From positions 3,917,001 to 3,981,000 of the forward strand of contig CP019636.1 of assembly GCA_002163975.1 (NCBI GenBank): 64,000 nt of DNA, given 5' to 3'. The DNA comes from Nostocales cyanobacterium HT-58-2 (GTDB lineage Bacteria > Cyanobacteriota > Cyanobacteriia > Cyanobacteriales > Nostocaceae). A program made the translations under genes and the position numbers. Position 1 is the stretch's first letter. Each line of letters starts with the position of its first letter. Positions 1 through 7,988 of this stretch are shown piece by piece. The notes under the pieces were generated by a model. It saw nothing but the letters and a program-made list of their open reading frames with translations, made no database searches and was not told where the DNA came from.

Positions 1-1108
1 GGTAGCCATCAAACCAGGAAGCCGTCCACTCCCAGACGTTTCCCAAAACATCACACAAACCATAAGCGCTTTGTCCAGCAGGGAAGGCATTTACTGGTGT
101 TGTTGTTCCTATGAAATGATTGTGATTACACAATTGGGGCGTTAGTTCTTCATTTCCCCAAGGATAAATGCGGCGAAAATTAGCTTGTGCATCCCAACTT
201 GCAGCTTTTTCCCATTCGGCTTCTGTGGGTAATCGCTTACCGACAAACCTTGAGTAAGCTTCAGCTTCGTACCAACTGACACCACAAACCGGGTGATTCT
301 CCCACATAGAATTTTCGTACCAGTAGAGCGGTTGTGTTATTTGCTCAGTTTGCAACCATTTCCAACCAGCTTCAGACCACCAACGCGAATTTTGATAGCC
401 ACCCGCTTCCATAAATGCTCGATACTGCCCACAAGTTACAGGGTATCGGTCAATCCAGTAAGTTTTTAAATAGACTTGCTGAACTGGTTGTTCGTTATCC
501 AAAGCATCAACTGAACCATCACCCATTTCAAATTCGCCCGCTGGAATTTGGATCATCTCGCTCCTGTGATGATGGGAAGACGCGGAGAACTTCAGAAGCG
601 GGGACACGGAGAATCGCTCATTAGTTCTCTCCGTGTCCCCCCATCCCCTTGTCCCCCTGTCCCCCTTCTCCTGCTTGCCCAATTCCAAGATAAATGTAAT
701 AATCTCGCTGTGTTGGCTTTCGTGCTGAAGTATAAAGCGCCAAAGACGTTCTTGTTGCGCTAAATCCGCCACTTCCAGGTAATGTAAAACTCTTTCTCTG
801 ACTGTGTCCAAGTAATAACGGATTTCCTCTAGGTTGGGCAATCTAACACGTTCTGATTTGGGTAAACCATCTGCTGCAAACAGCTTGCGGTATCGCGGGA
901 ACAAACACGGTAAACCTGCACTGCGCTCTAGCAACCATAAAGACTCTGTGTAAGCAATATGCCCTAAATGCCATCCAACAGGGCTAAAGTCGGGATGCGC
1001 CTGAGAGCAGAACGTAGCGTCGTCAATCCCCTCGAATAAGGTGAGAGTTTTCGCACGACACTGGTGAAAAGTGTGAAAAATTCTTTCTTTTAAACTAGAC
1101 TTGCTCAA
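1..1108 (-). CDS. egtB: Ergothioneine biosynthesis protein EgtB, 3' end cut by window edge
   Basis: The gene leaves the window at the left, so the C-terminus is not visible. An N-terminal DinB-like region carries HLGHIAYTE and QHESQHSE, whose histidines match the iron-binding triad of EgtB. A formylglycine-generating-enzyme fold follows (IPAGEFEMG, then GNVWEWT). In the family, EgtB uses non-haem iron and O2 to couple a cysteine-containing thiol to hercynine, the sulfoxide step of ergothioneine synthesis. No ATG precedes the conserved start; a TTG at 1108 (GTG at 1120 is an alternative) overlaps the egtC stop, suggesting translational coupling. The hinge between the two domains holds about 40 foreign residues encoded by a palindromic repeat, in frame. 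A different SUMF1-type enzyme is possible, but the adjacent egtC favours EgtB. Confidence 0.85.
   Translation of the reverse strand, partial: MSKSSLKERIFHTFHQCRAKTLTLFEGIDDATFCSQAHPDFSPVGWHLGHIAYTESLWLLERSAGLPCLFPRYRKLFAADGLPKSERVRLPNLEEIRYYLDTVRERVLHYLEVADLAQQERLWRFILQHESQHSEIITFILELGKQEKGDRGTRGWGDTERTNERFSVSPLLKFSASSHHHRSEMIQIPAGEFEMGDGSVDALDNEQPVQQVYLKTYWIDRYPVTCGQYRAFMEAGGYQNSRWWSEAGWKWLQTEQITQPLYWYENSMWENHPVCGVSWYEAEAYSRFVGKRLPTEAEWEKAASWDAQANFRRIYPWGNEELTPQLCNHNHFIGTTTPVNAFPAGQSAYGLCDVLGNVWEWTASWFDGY
568..682. repeat. Palindromic GC-rich repeat inserted in frame in egtB
   Basis: The minus strand reads GGGGACACGGAGAG, a 12-14 nt loop, then TCTCCGTGTCCCC, so it can form a long hairpin. 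Runs of GGGGGACA-type sequence and a GACGCGGAGAA motif flank it. The reading frame stays open through it and the encoded segment is rich in Gly, Arg, Ser and His. It falls exactly between the two EgtB domains. A related sequence lies inside the debranching enzyme gene near 41069-41150. Confidence 0.7.
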
Positions 1109-1883
1109 TTCGGATATCACAGTCTTCTCCAACACTGATGATGCTATTTTCGGAGCAGGGAATCCAATTGCCAGCAAATAGCGGTTCTGAGGCAATAATT
1201 ACGGACTTGGGGAAAGTAGGATTGTTAACCGTCCAGTACAGAGAGGGGGCAGGTGATTTTGTGCTAAAGCGGGAAGCAATGAGGCGATGTCCATCACTGA
1301 TGACGACGTTAGCTGAGACATAAGTTTGATATCTTTGCGCTAACTCTTGAAGCTGAAGCAAAGTTACTTGTAGAGCTTGCTCTAGACTTTTACCAGGATT
1401 AGCTTGCCAGTGGTTTAACAGCAAAGCAAAAATGTGTTCTGAATCTGTAGTTCCCTTTATCCACTGGTAAATTTCATCGCTTAACTGGTTGCGTATTGGT
1501 CTGTAGAGTGTCTGCCGAAATTTATCAATGCGACCGTTATGAATAAAGAGCAGATGTTGGTACTCAAAAGGTTGACTGTTACTCAGATCAAGTGCTTGAC
1601 CTGCTGTTGCACTGCGAACATAAGCTAGCACACATCCTGACTCAACATAGCGGCTGAGGCTAGGCAGATTAATATCATTCCAAATGGGGAGCGTACTTTT
1701 ATAGGTAAATGGTTCGGTATCCTTTTGAGGATGATACCAACCAACACCAAAGCCATCAGCGTTCACTACTCCAGAGAGCATTTCGCGGGGTTGATAGCTT
1801 TGAACAACAAGCGAGTGTTCAGGCTTGTACAGGAGAGGCTCCAGAGAAACAGGTGAACCGAGATAGGCAAGTAATCGGCACAT
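1095..1883 (-). CDS. egtC: EgtC, class II glutamine amidotransferase
   Basis: 262 residues. It starts MCRLLAYLG, so Cys2 becomes the N-terminal nucleophile of an Ntn amidohydrolase. Further class II amidotransferase signatures are NADGFGVGWY, RSATAGQALDLSNSQPF and FIHNGRIDKF. EgtC removes glutamate from gamma-glutamyl-hercynylcysteine sulfoxide in ergothioneine synthesis; that role is taken from the family and from egtB directly downstream, whose start overlaps this stop. No egtD methyltransferase lies in the window, so the pathway is completed elsewhere, or the pair acts on another thiol. Confidence 0.88.
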   Translation of the reverse strand: MCRLLAYLGSPVSLEPLLYKPEHSLVVQSYQPREMLSGVVNADGFGVGWYHPQKDTEPFTYKSTLPIWNDINLPSLSRYVESGCVLAYVRSATAGQALDLSNSQPFEYQHLLFIHNGRIDKFRQTLYRPIRNQLSDEIYQWIKGTTDSEHIFALLLNHWQANPGKSLEQALQVTLLQLQELAQRYQTYVSANVVISDGHRLIASRFSTKSPAPSLYWTVNNPTFPKSVIIASEPLFAGNWIPCSENSIISVGEDCDIRIEQV

Positions 1884-2223
1884 ATAAGGTATTTGCGCTC
1901 CATGCTGTAGAAGAGATTAAGCTTTTAAGATGAGAATTTCCTGAAATATAGATGAATTTCTGCTAAAATAGAGCGTTACCTCCTCATAGTGCAAAATTTT
2001 TGCCTATCATTACTTTACATAAAGTTACATTATTTTTGATGTCATGGTGAAGGAGTGGATGAGATGGCTAGTAGTGAGCCAACCCCTCCGCTGAATTCAA
2101 AATTCGTCTTGAAAAGTTTGCTACCGAGGGAAAACGCCACTTTCTACAAGTCGGCAGAGCAGGGCGCCTGTTCCCTGAAAAAAAGAGATTTTACGAGTCA
2201 CTTTGAAAGGGCTAGTCCTACAT
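1884..2223. other. Intergenic: egtC upstream region
   Basis: This 340-bp gap separates egtC from the end of the cupin gene. It must hold the egtC promoter (AT-rich between about 1930 and 2040). The short ORF on the plus strand at 2055-2246 has no recognisable features. I see no repeat or RNA gene. Confidence 0.5.
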
Positions 2224-2610
2224 TCAATCTTCTTCCTGCATCATGACGCCAACGCTATCTCCTGGCTTCGATGGCCATCTGACAGTTAAAATTGTAGACT
2301 CTGACTCAGCAGACCAACAATGAGGTACACCGGGAGACCAGAGAACGTAATCGCCCTCTGAGGACAGGACAACCTCTTCATTTGGGAATTGAAGACAGAA
2401 TCGTCCTTTAATCAGGATAGAAAGTGTTGTTGCTTCTGCATTCATTGCCCACTCTTTTCTCATTTCTCCTGCTTTGTGGACAGTCCATTTCACTTCTACA
2501 TCGGGTGTTGAACGGGGGTTATCCGTAGGGGTAATAAAGTGACCAATAAACCAACCCCAGCGATTTGCACCATCAACATGAGCATTTCCAAAAACAACAT
2601 TAGATTGCAT
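2224..2610 (-). CDS. Small single-domain cupin protein
   Basis: 128 residues. The central part (SILIKGRFCLQFPN, then GDYVLWSPGVPHCWSAE) is a cupin beta-barrel with the second-motif histidine in PGVPHCW. The first motif lacks the usual HxH, so metal binding may be incomplete. It has no signal peptide and is probably cytosolic. Such stand-alone cupins act as sensors, isomerases or dioxygenases, and nothing here decides between them. It is followed on the same strand by egtC after 340 bp, too far to assume an operon. Confidence 0.6.
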   Translation of the reverse strand: MQSNVVFGNAHVDGANRWGWFIGHFITPTDNPRSTPDVEVKWTVHKAGEMRKEWAMNAEATTLSILIKGRFCLQFPNEEVVLSSEGDYVLWSPGVPHCWSAESESTILTVRWPSKPGDSVGVMMQEED

Positions 2611-2709
2611 AAGCTTATTATTTTTGTCAAGTTATAGACTCAATGCCTTTGGTACAGCTACCCTAATTTACAAGAATATGTTGTGTTTAATTCCTAACCG
2701 TTCACTATT

Positions 2710-3414
2710 ATGTTGTTTTCCGCCTTGGGTGTCAGCCCGCTAGTAGGAAATTTGATAGCAACAGCGCTGACGTTTGTTTATGTCTTTGGGCTGGTTGCAT
2801 TGTTGAATTATTGTGTGACCAAGTTTGGGCTACCACAAGATATTAGCCGTAAAATTACACACATTGGTGCTGGCTCAATCATTGGGTTTTTGCCTCTTTA
2901 CAGCGATTTACATTGGTCGAAGTACTTGAATGTAACAATTTTTGTGGTGTGGATAGTCCTCCTTGTACAGAAAGGGCTATTTGCTAAGCCAGATGACGAA
3001 GCTGTTAACACCATGACCCGCACAGGTGACAGGCGTGAACTTCTCAAAGGTCCACTTTATTTCGTTATCGTGGGAACTATTTGCGGCACATTATTGTATA
3101 AAACTTTTCCAGGAATTGTAGCAATGGCAATCCTAGGTTGGGGCGATGGTGTCGCACCGATGATTGGCTCTTATTATGGCAAGCTCAAATACAAAATTTT
3201 GAGCAACAAAAGTTGGGAAGGAAGCCTCTCAATGTTTGTTTTTGCTTCTGCTGCCAGTGTCTTTTTTATTTGGCTTATCATACCAAGTCAACTAAATATG
3301 AGTCGAATTTTATTACTGGCATTGCTTGCCACAATTGTTGAAGGATGTAGTCCCAAAGAGATTGATAATATCTTAATTCCAATAGGAGTTATTGTAAGTG
3401 CAAATTTTATTTAA
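2710..3414 (+). CDS. Phytol/polyprenol kinase-like membrane protein (VTE5/SEC59 family)
   Basis: 234 residues with about six hydrophobic segments. Family signatures are RKITHIGAGSIIGFLPLY near residue 47 and GWGDGVAPMIGSYYGKLKY near residue 141, followed by SNKSWEGSLSMFVFA. These match the CTP-dependent phytol/farnesol/dolichol kinase family. In cyanobacteria and plastids the enzyme recycles phytol from chlorophyll breakdown into tocopherol or new chlorophyll. That would fit with the PaO-like oxygenase further right, but the two are 20 kb apart. Phosphatidate cytidylyltransferase is the main alternative name. The start has no strong ribosome-binding site. Confidence 0.78.
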   Translation: MLFSALGVSPLVGNLIATALTFVYVFGLVALLNYCVTKFGLPQDISRKITHIGAGSIIGFLPLYSDLHWSKYLNVTIFVVWIVLLVQKGLFAKPDDEAVNTMTRTGDRRELLKGPLYFVIVGTICGTLLYKTFPGIVAMAILGWGDGVAPMIGSYYGKLKYKILSNKSWEGSLSMFVFASAASVFFIWLIIPSQLNMSRILLLALLATIVEGCSPKEIDNILIPIGVIVSANFI

Positions 3415-3434
3415 TTTATTTAATTTAATCGTTA

Positions 3435-4724
3435 TTACATTAAATTTGTCTGTTGCTTCTTCAACGTGAAAAAGAATGTGCTACCTTGACCAAGTTCTGA
3501 TTCTACCCAAACCTTGCCATCATACAATTCTACTATCTTTTTCACTAAAGCCAGACCAATCCCTGTGCTATCAGAATCTTTACTACTAGATAGCTTTTGA
3601 AATATTTGAAATATTTTCTCAAAATATTGTTGTTCGATTCCTAAGCCGTTATCTGCAACACTAAATTGCCAGTAATCCTTTTTATCAAGACAGTCAATTA
3701 TAATCTGACCTTGGGATTTATCTATAAATTTGATGGCATTACTTAATAAGTTTTGAAAAACTTGTTCTATGCGAGTTTTTTCACAGTAAACAACAGGTAA
3801 TGAATGAGCTATCTCTATGTGTATATTTTCACCTGGATTAAGAATATCAATAACATCTGTGATGAGTTTATCTAAATTAACTTGCCGGCTCTCCTCTTGA
3901 ATGCGTCCAACTTTAGAATATTTTAAAATGCCATCAATTAAGTTTTGCATTCTCTGAACTCTATTTATCAGGAGATGAACGAATTCTCTACCTTGTTCAT
4001 CAAATTTATCAGCATAATCTGCTAATAGCCATTCTGACAATGAAGCAATCCCTCTGAGTGGCGCTTTTAAATCATGAGAAACCACATAAGCAAAATCATT
4101 TAATTCTTTGTTGGCACTTTCTATTTGTTTGAACAACCGCCCCATTTTCTCCTGGGACTGCTGGCGTTGAATAATTTCCTGCTGGAGGTGTTCATTGGCT
4201 TTTGCAAGTTCCGCAGTACGTTGGTTGACGAGTTCTTCTAGACGTTCTTTATACTCTCGCAACTCTTGCTCAACCCGTTTACGCTCAGTATTTTCCTCTT
4301 GCAAAGCTTTATTTGCTACTTCCAATTGTGCAGGACTAGGGAGAGCAAGTGCTTGAGGAACTAAAGGGATAAGAGTAAGAGCTGTATAAAAAGAAATGAT
4401 AGCCGTGAAAGCTTTAATAGCTCCAGATAACCAATAAACAGGATACCAAAGCGTCCACACTTCCATGATATGGGTTGTGCCACAAGAAACAATAAAAGCT
4501 CCAAACAAGAGAAAAATGCTTTTAAAAGGCACATCTTCTCTCTTGCGGACAAAATATATCAGCGTCAGCGGAATAGAGTAATAACAAAGTGCGATGACAG
4601 AATCTGAGAAGATGTGTAGAGAAACCAACTCCGGTTTCCATAAGTAACAATGCCCATGAGGGATAAAGTTCCCTGAAAAAAAATTATAAAAAAAATTCAC
4701 CCCAAAATCTCCTACATCCTGCAC
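3435..4724 (-). CDS. Ethylene-receptor-like sensor histidine kinase
   Basis: 429 residues. Three N-terminal transmembrane helices match the ethylene-binding domain of plant ETR1: Asp41 (SDSVIAL), Cys81 and His85 (CGTTHIMEVW). The spacing D-40-C-4-H equals that of the plant copper/ethylene ligands D25, C65, H69. A coiled coil (about 130-205) leads to a HisKA domain with phospho-acceptor His217 (VVSHDLKAPLRG), then a HATPase domain with NLLSNAIKF, DNGLGI and GIGLAL. There is no GAF or phytochrome domain and no receiver, so it is shorter than Synechocystis Etr1. No response regulator is adjacent. A GTG at 4700 has a better ribosome-binding site (TAGGAG) than the ATG at 4724. Confidence 0.82.
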   Translation of the reverse strand: MQDVGDFGVNFFYNFFSGNFIPHGHCYLWKPELVSLHIFSDSVIALCYYSIPLTLIYFVRKREDVPFKSIFLLFGAFIVSCGTTHIMEVWTLWYPVYWLSGAIKAFTAIISFYTALTLIPLVPQALALPSPAQLEVANKALQEENTERKRVEQELREYKERLEELVNQRTAELAKANEHLQQEIIQRQQSQEKMGRLFKQIESANKELNDFAYVVSHDLKAPLRGIASLSEWLLADYADKFDEQGREFVHLLINRVQRMQNLIDGILKYSKVGRIQEESRQVNLDKLITDVIDILNPGENIHIEIAHSLPVVYCEKTRIEQVFQNLLSNAIKFIDKSQGQIIIDCLDKKDYWQFSVADNGLGIEQQYFEKIFQIFQKLSSSKDSDSTGIGLALVKKIVELYDGKVWVESELGQGSTFFFTLKKQQTNLM

Positions 4725-4910
4725 CCCTATACCTGACTATTATGCAAGAGGCAGAACACAAATATGTATTAAGGAGGATGTTTGCAAGATTAAAGTTATT
4801 TACGCAATATGAATTTCAACAATTTCTTTAAGTAAGAACTTCTTTTGGAGATTCTCCTCCTGTCTATCAGACGCACTCGCGTTCGAGAGGCGTCGCTATG
4901 ACTTAGGGCG

Positions 4911-4987
4911 ACTTACGGCGATCGCCCCAAAAAAATGGGGCGCTTTGAGCCATTGCATAATATCCCAGCTTTAATTATCCGGTGGTA
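4911..4987. repeat. Dispersed repeat, copy A
   Basis: Begins ACTTACGGCGATCGCC, contains an inner hairpin GCCCC...GGGGC, and ends CCGGTGGTA. A diverged direct copy lies at 5572-5647. The first part contains a HIP1 octamer. The two copies flank the 21-bp tandem array, so the interval may be a decayed mobile element. Confidence 0.6.
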
Positions 4988-5194
4988 CAGGCTGTAAGGC
5001 GATCGCATAGCATCAAGAAAGCGATCGCTTTTCGTGGTTTCATGGAGTTTAGATGGATGAACCACCTATGGAACATCATCATTCAAGCTCAGAAGTTTAT
5101 CTTTCATGCTTTGAGGTTCATCATCCGAGTTCCGAATGTCAAACGAGAGTGTTTGAAACTGGCAGATGAGTATTTGAAGGTGACACGTTAGTCT

Positions 5195-5383
5195 TAAACA
5201 CTCAATCACGAGTATCAAACACTCAATCACGAGTATTTAAGATTCAATCACGAGTATCAAACACTCAATCACGAGTATTTAAGATTCAACCACGAGTATC
5301 AAACACTCAATCACGAGTATCAAACACTCAATCACGAGTATCAAACACTCAACCATGAGTATTAAACACTCAATCACGAGTAT
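5195..5383. repeat. 21-bp tandem repeat, nine units
   Basis: Nine head-to-tail units of exactly 21 bp share the core TCAATCACGAGTAT. Two units (3 and 5) begin TTAAGAT instead of CAAACAC, and units 5 and 8 carry ACCA for ATCA. The period equals seven codons, but no long frame spans it and there is no spacer, so it is a minisatellite and not CRISPR. The preceding short ORF ends inside a degenerate form of the repeat (GAGTATTTGAAGG). Confidence 0.9.
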
Positions 5384-5571
5384 AAGTAGTATAAGTAGGA
5401 TGTGTTACGGCTATGTCAGGATGTGAAAGTTTGAGAGAGCAAGAATTTGCCGTAACGCATCACATTTATTGGTACCTTGCACTTTGCGACAACGCTACGT
5501 CCCGTAGGACACACTTCTCTTCTCCTGTCCACTGAGGCTTCGCCAACACATTGACCTAGCCAGTCCTCATG

Positions 5572-5647
5572 ACTTACGGCGACCGCCCTAAAGGGCGTAG
5601 CGCTTTGTGCGATCACACAATATCCTAGCTTCAATCATTCGGTGGTA
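5572..5647. repeat. Dispersed repeat, copy B
   Basis: Direct, diverged copy of the sequence at 4911-4987: same start ACTTACGGCGA, same CGCTTTG block, same end TCGGTGGTA. Just upstream, 5397-5462 holds an imperfect palindrome (GTGTTACGGC ... GCCGTAACGCA), another common cyanobacterial repeat type. Confidence 0.55.
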
Positions 5648-5742
5648 GTCCTCTATCGTCCACTTGGCTAAGGTCTTCATAGTCTCAAAGATTATTACTC
5701 AGTTCAGCTTGTCCCATTAAGGCAAGCTAGTAAATAGCTTCA

Positions 5743-6756
5743 TCAAATAGTTACTTGTGTTCGTTCTGCTATTTTGTGAGCTAACATCTCAAAATCATGA
5801 TAAACATTTTTTACTGCCTTAGTATGAGCACCAATAGCACCATCAGCAGGTTTCAAATAAAACATAGGTTTGCGAGCCTCCTGAGCCATCGGCATTAGAC
5901 TTTGGTAGTTTTTGAGCAAAGCTAGACAATTAGGATCGTTTTCTACAGAGGTGCTGTTGTCCCCAGGCTCATTTAATACAGCGTCTCGGTAAACTTTTGG
6001 GATGCGGGCAATCCAACGATTGTATGCCTTTACTGGACGGTCTAATCGCACTGAGTGCTGTAAAACAACGTAACCAACAGGTTGCATAAGACCCTTCGGC
6101 AACAATACATCATCTGCCGGGTTCCGGGGAAGTCGGTCTTTCCAATTTTCTCGCCAGCGTCGTAATGTGGGACCAAGGTTGCGTAAGCCTTGCAAGGAGA
6201 ATAAATCTGGTGAAAGAGGTACAACAACGTAATCCGCTGCAATCAGCGCAGCACGATTGATCGCCCCTAGGTTTGGTCCCAAGTCCATCAGAATTACATC
6301 AGCTTTGTGGACTAAGGCTGCCTTCTGCATCATTCTCCAAAAAGCAGATATGACACGAAAAGCACGCTCATCACCATCCATGCATTTTGGCCACACTTCT
6401 GAAAGCTGATCCTCAAAACCTGAAAGCGACAGGTCACCTACTAGAAGTGCTAGCTTACTAAGCAGAAGCGACTGCTGATTATCAACATATTCCAAGTGTG
6501 GCTCAGCAATATCACCAATGGCTCTAATTAAAGGCTGAACACAACCAAAGACAGTGTCTGGATGATTGCCATCTGGCCAAAGTTCTTCCAAGCGTTCCTC
6601 GTCAATAAAGCCAGCAGTAAGATTTGCTTGGGGGTCTAAATCAACGGCAACTACCCGATAGCCTAAATTACAATACATCCATGCCAGGTGATACACTAAG
6701 GAGGTTTTACCAACACCACCTTTATTATTGAAGAAAGCGATAGTTGTAGTATTCAT
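5743..6756 (-). CDS. ParA/MinD-like P-loop ATPase
   Basis: 337 residues. A deviant Walker A (NNKGGVGKTS, residues 10-19), a switch/A' motif (VAVDLDPQANLT) and a Walker B-like VILMDLGPNLGAINRAAL identify a ParA-family ATPase. It is longer than plasmid ParA and has a middle insert (about 70-135). Its ATG overlaps the stop of the upstream AlbA_2 gene (ATGA), so the two are translationally coupled. There is no parB or centromere-like array beside it other than the 21-bp tandem repeat downstream, so plasmid partition is not shown. A role together with the AlbA_2/HATPase protein in regulation or defence is inference. Confidence 0.8.
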   Translation of the reverse strand: MNTTTIAFFNNKGGVGKTSLVYHLAWMYCNLGYRVVAVDLDPQANLTAGFIDEERLEELWPDGNHPDTVFGCVQPLIRAIGDIAEPHLEYVDNQQSLLLSKLALLVGDLSLSGFEDQLSEVWPKCMDGDERAFRVISAFWRMMQKAALVHKADVILMDLGPNLGAINRAALIAADYVVVPLSPDLFSLQGLRNLGPTLRRWRENWKDRLPRNPADDVLLPKGLMQPVGYVVLQHSVRLDRPVKAYNRWIARIPKVYRDAVLNEPGDNSTSVENDPNCLALLKNYQSLMPMAQEARKPMFYLKPADGAIGAHTKAVKNVYHDFEMLAHKIAERTQVTI

Positions 6757-7946
6757 AGTCTTCTCCTAAGCATGGCTAGCACATAGCTATCTTCAACCAC
6801 AAACTCCAGTGGCGGGTTACCGTTCTTTTGAACTTGCTGACGTGCAAGTTGAATTCCCACCCCGAAGCGTTGAACATAGCCAAGATTTTTCATCGCTTCG
6901 GCGAGGTGAGGATTTCGATAATCTGTTATGCCTGGTTGTCCAAAGTTTTGCCTATTGACCTGACCAAAAGGACCGCCTGGATTTTGAATTTCGATGCGGT
7001 CATTGAACCAAGTAATTCTGACTGGCGCATTTGTTCCTTCATATGTACGGTGCATAACAGCATTTCTTGCCAGTTGTTGCAAAGCAACTATCGGGTAATC
7101 AGGCTGCCGAATTTCAACAGGACTCGCAGTGATATCTGTTGCCACTGAGATATGAGCCTGAAAAGTTTCATCTAGCATCTGCAGCAAATCAGGAAGTGGA
7201 CCGCTGATTTCTTTTTGGTCTTTAATTGGGTCAGTTAACTCACTACCATCAATGCGAAGAAATTGAATATAGGCACAAGGAACAAATTGTCTTGGATCGT
7301 TACCTACCACCAGTACACCCAGGATAGTTGGCTTGAGTAACGGCTCAACTGTCGCAAATCTCAATGCTGTCAGTTGTTGCTCAACCGAACGTTGATTTTC
7401 TTCAAGAACTTCGATCGCTAAGGATGAGGGCAAATAAACTCGACGAAACAAATCTAAATCTAGGTCATCCAAACTGGCGAATGCTATGGATTGAAGATCG
7501 AAAGGTAAATCCTTTGACCGTCTTTTCTCTGCTAAACGACGCTCTTCCTCAGCTGTAGCAGTAGCCCTGCGAGGACCAACCCGTATACAAACACGTCCAT
7601 TGAAGCGTACAGGTGGAGCATCCGATGGTTCCACAATCACAACTGCTAGTTCACATCTATAGATAGTTCGCTTCTGAACAATCATAGATGGGAAAGGCAA
7701 AATGTTCCCATCCGAGCGCAAACTCGAAAGTGTAAGCAAAAGCTTATCATCTATGTGAAGGTTGGCGCAACTGCCGTTATCGTTGACACCAATAAATAGG
7801 ACTCCTGGTTTTTGGTGGTTTGGCAAATCGTTTGCAAATGCACAAATAGCCTCACAAAGCTTTCCTTTGTCAGATATCGAAGCTTTGCGTTCTACTCGGT
7901 CTGATTCCAAGTCACTCAGGAGAACTTCCAACTCCTCATTATTCAT
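6753..7946 (-). CDS. AlbA_2 (Schlafen-type) protein with C-terminal GHKL ATPase domain
   Basis: 397 residues. The N-terminal 130 residues match AlbA_2 (ESDRVERKASISDKGKL ... ICAFAND ... GVLFIGVNDNG). The C-terminal part is a HATPase_c_4-type ATP-binding fold: QLARNAVMHRTYEG as N-box and NPGGPFG as G-box, then FGVGIQLARQ. Proteins with this layout are usually annotated as RecG-like ATP-binding regulators, and some relatives act in phage defence. The stop overlaps the ParA start by 4 bp, a tight two-gene unit. It lies 42 bp after uvrA on the same strand. The true function is not known. Confidence 0.75.
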   Translation of the reverse strand: MNNEELEVLLSDLESDRVERKASISDKGKLCEAICAFANDLPNHQKPGVLFIGVNDNGSCANLHIDDKLLLTLSSLRSDGNILPFPSMIVQKRTIYRCELAVVIVEPSDAPPVRFNGRVCIRVGPRRATATAEEERRLAEKRRSKDLPFDLQSIAFASLDDLDLDLFRRVYLPSSLAIEVLEENQRSVEQQLTALRFATVEPLLKPTILGVLVVGNDPRQFVPCAYIQFLRIDGSELTDPIKDQKEISGPLPDLLQMLDETFQAHISVATDITASPVEIRQPDYPIVALQQLARNAVMHRTYEGTNAPVRITWFNDRIEIQNPGGPFGQVNRQNFGQPGITDYRNPHLAEAMKNLGYVQRFGVGIQLARQQVQKNGNPPLEFVVEDSYVLAMLRRRL

Positions 7947-7988
7947 TTATCCGTCCTTTCAAGTCTCGCCAGCTTCGTTGTCTATTCT

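Noticed and set aside
4982..5191. 69-residue protein before the minisatellite
   Set aside because: Its end is made of degenerate repeat units, its start lies in the dispersed repeat, and it has no protein family character.
5195..5383. CRISPR array
   Set aside because: Units are adjacent with no spacers between them; it is a tandem minisatellite.
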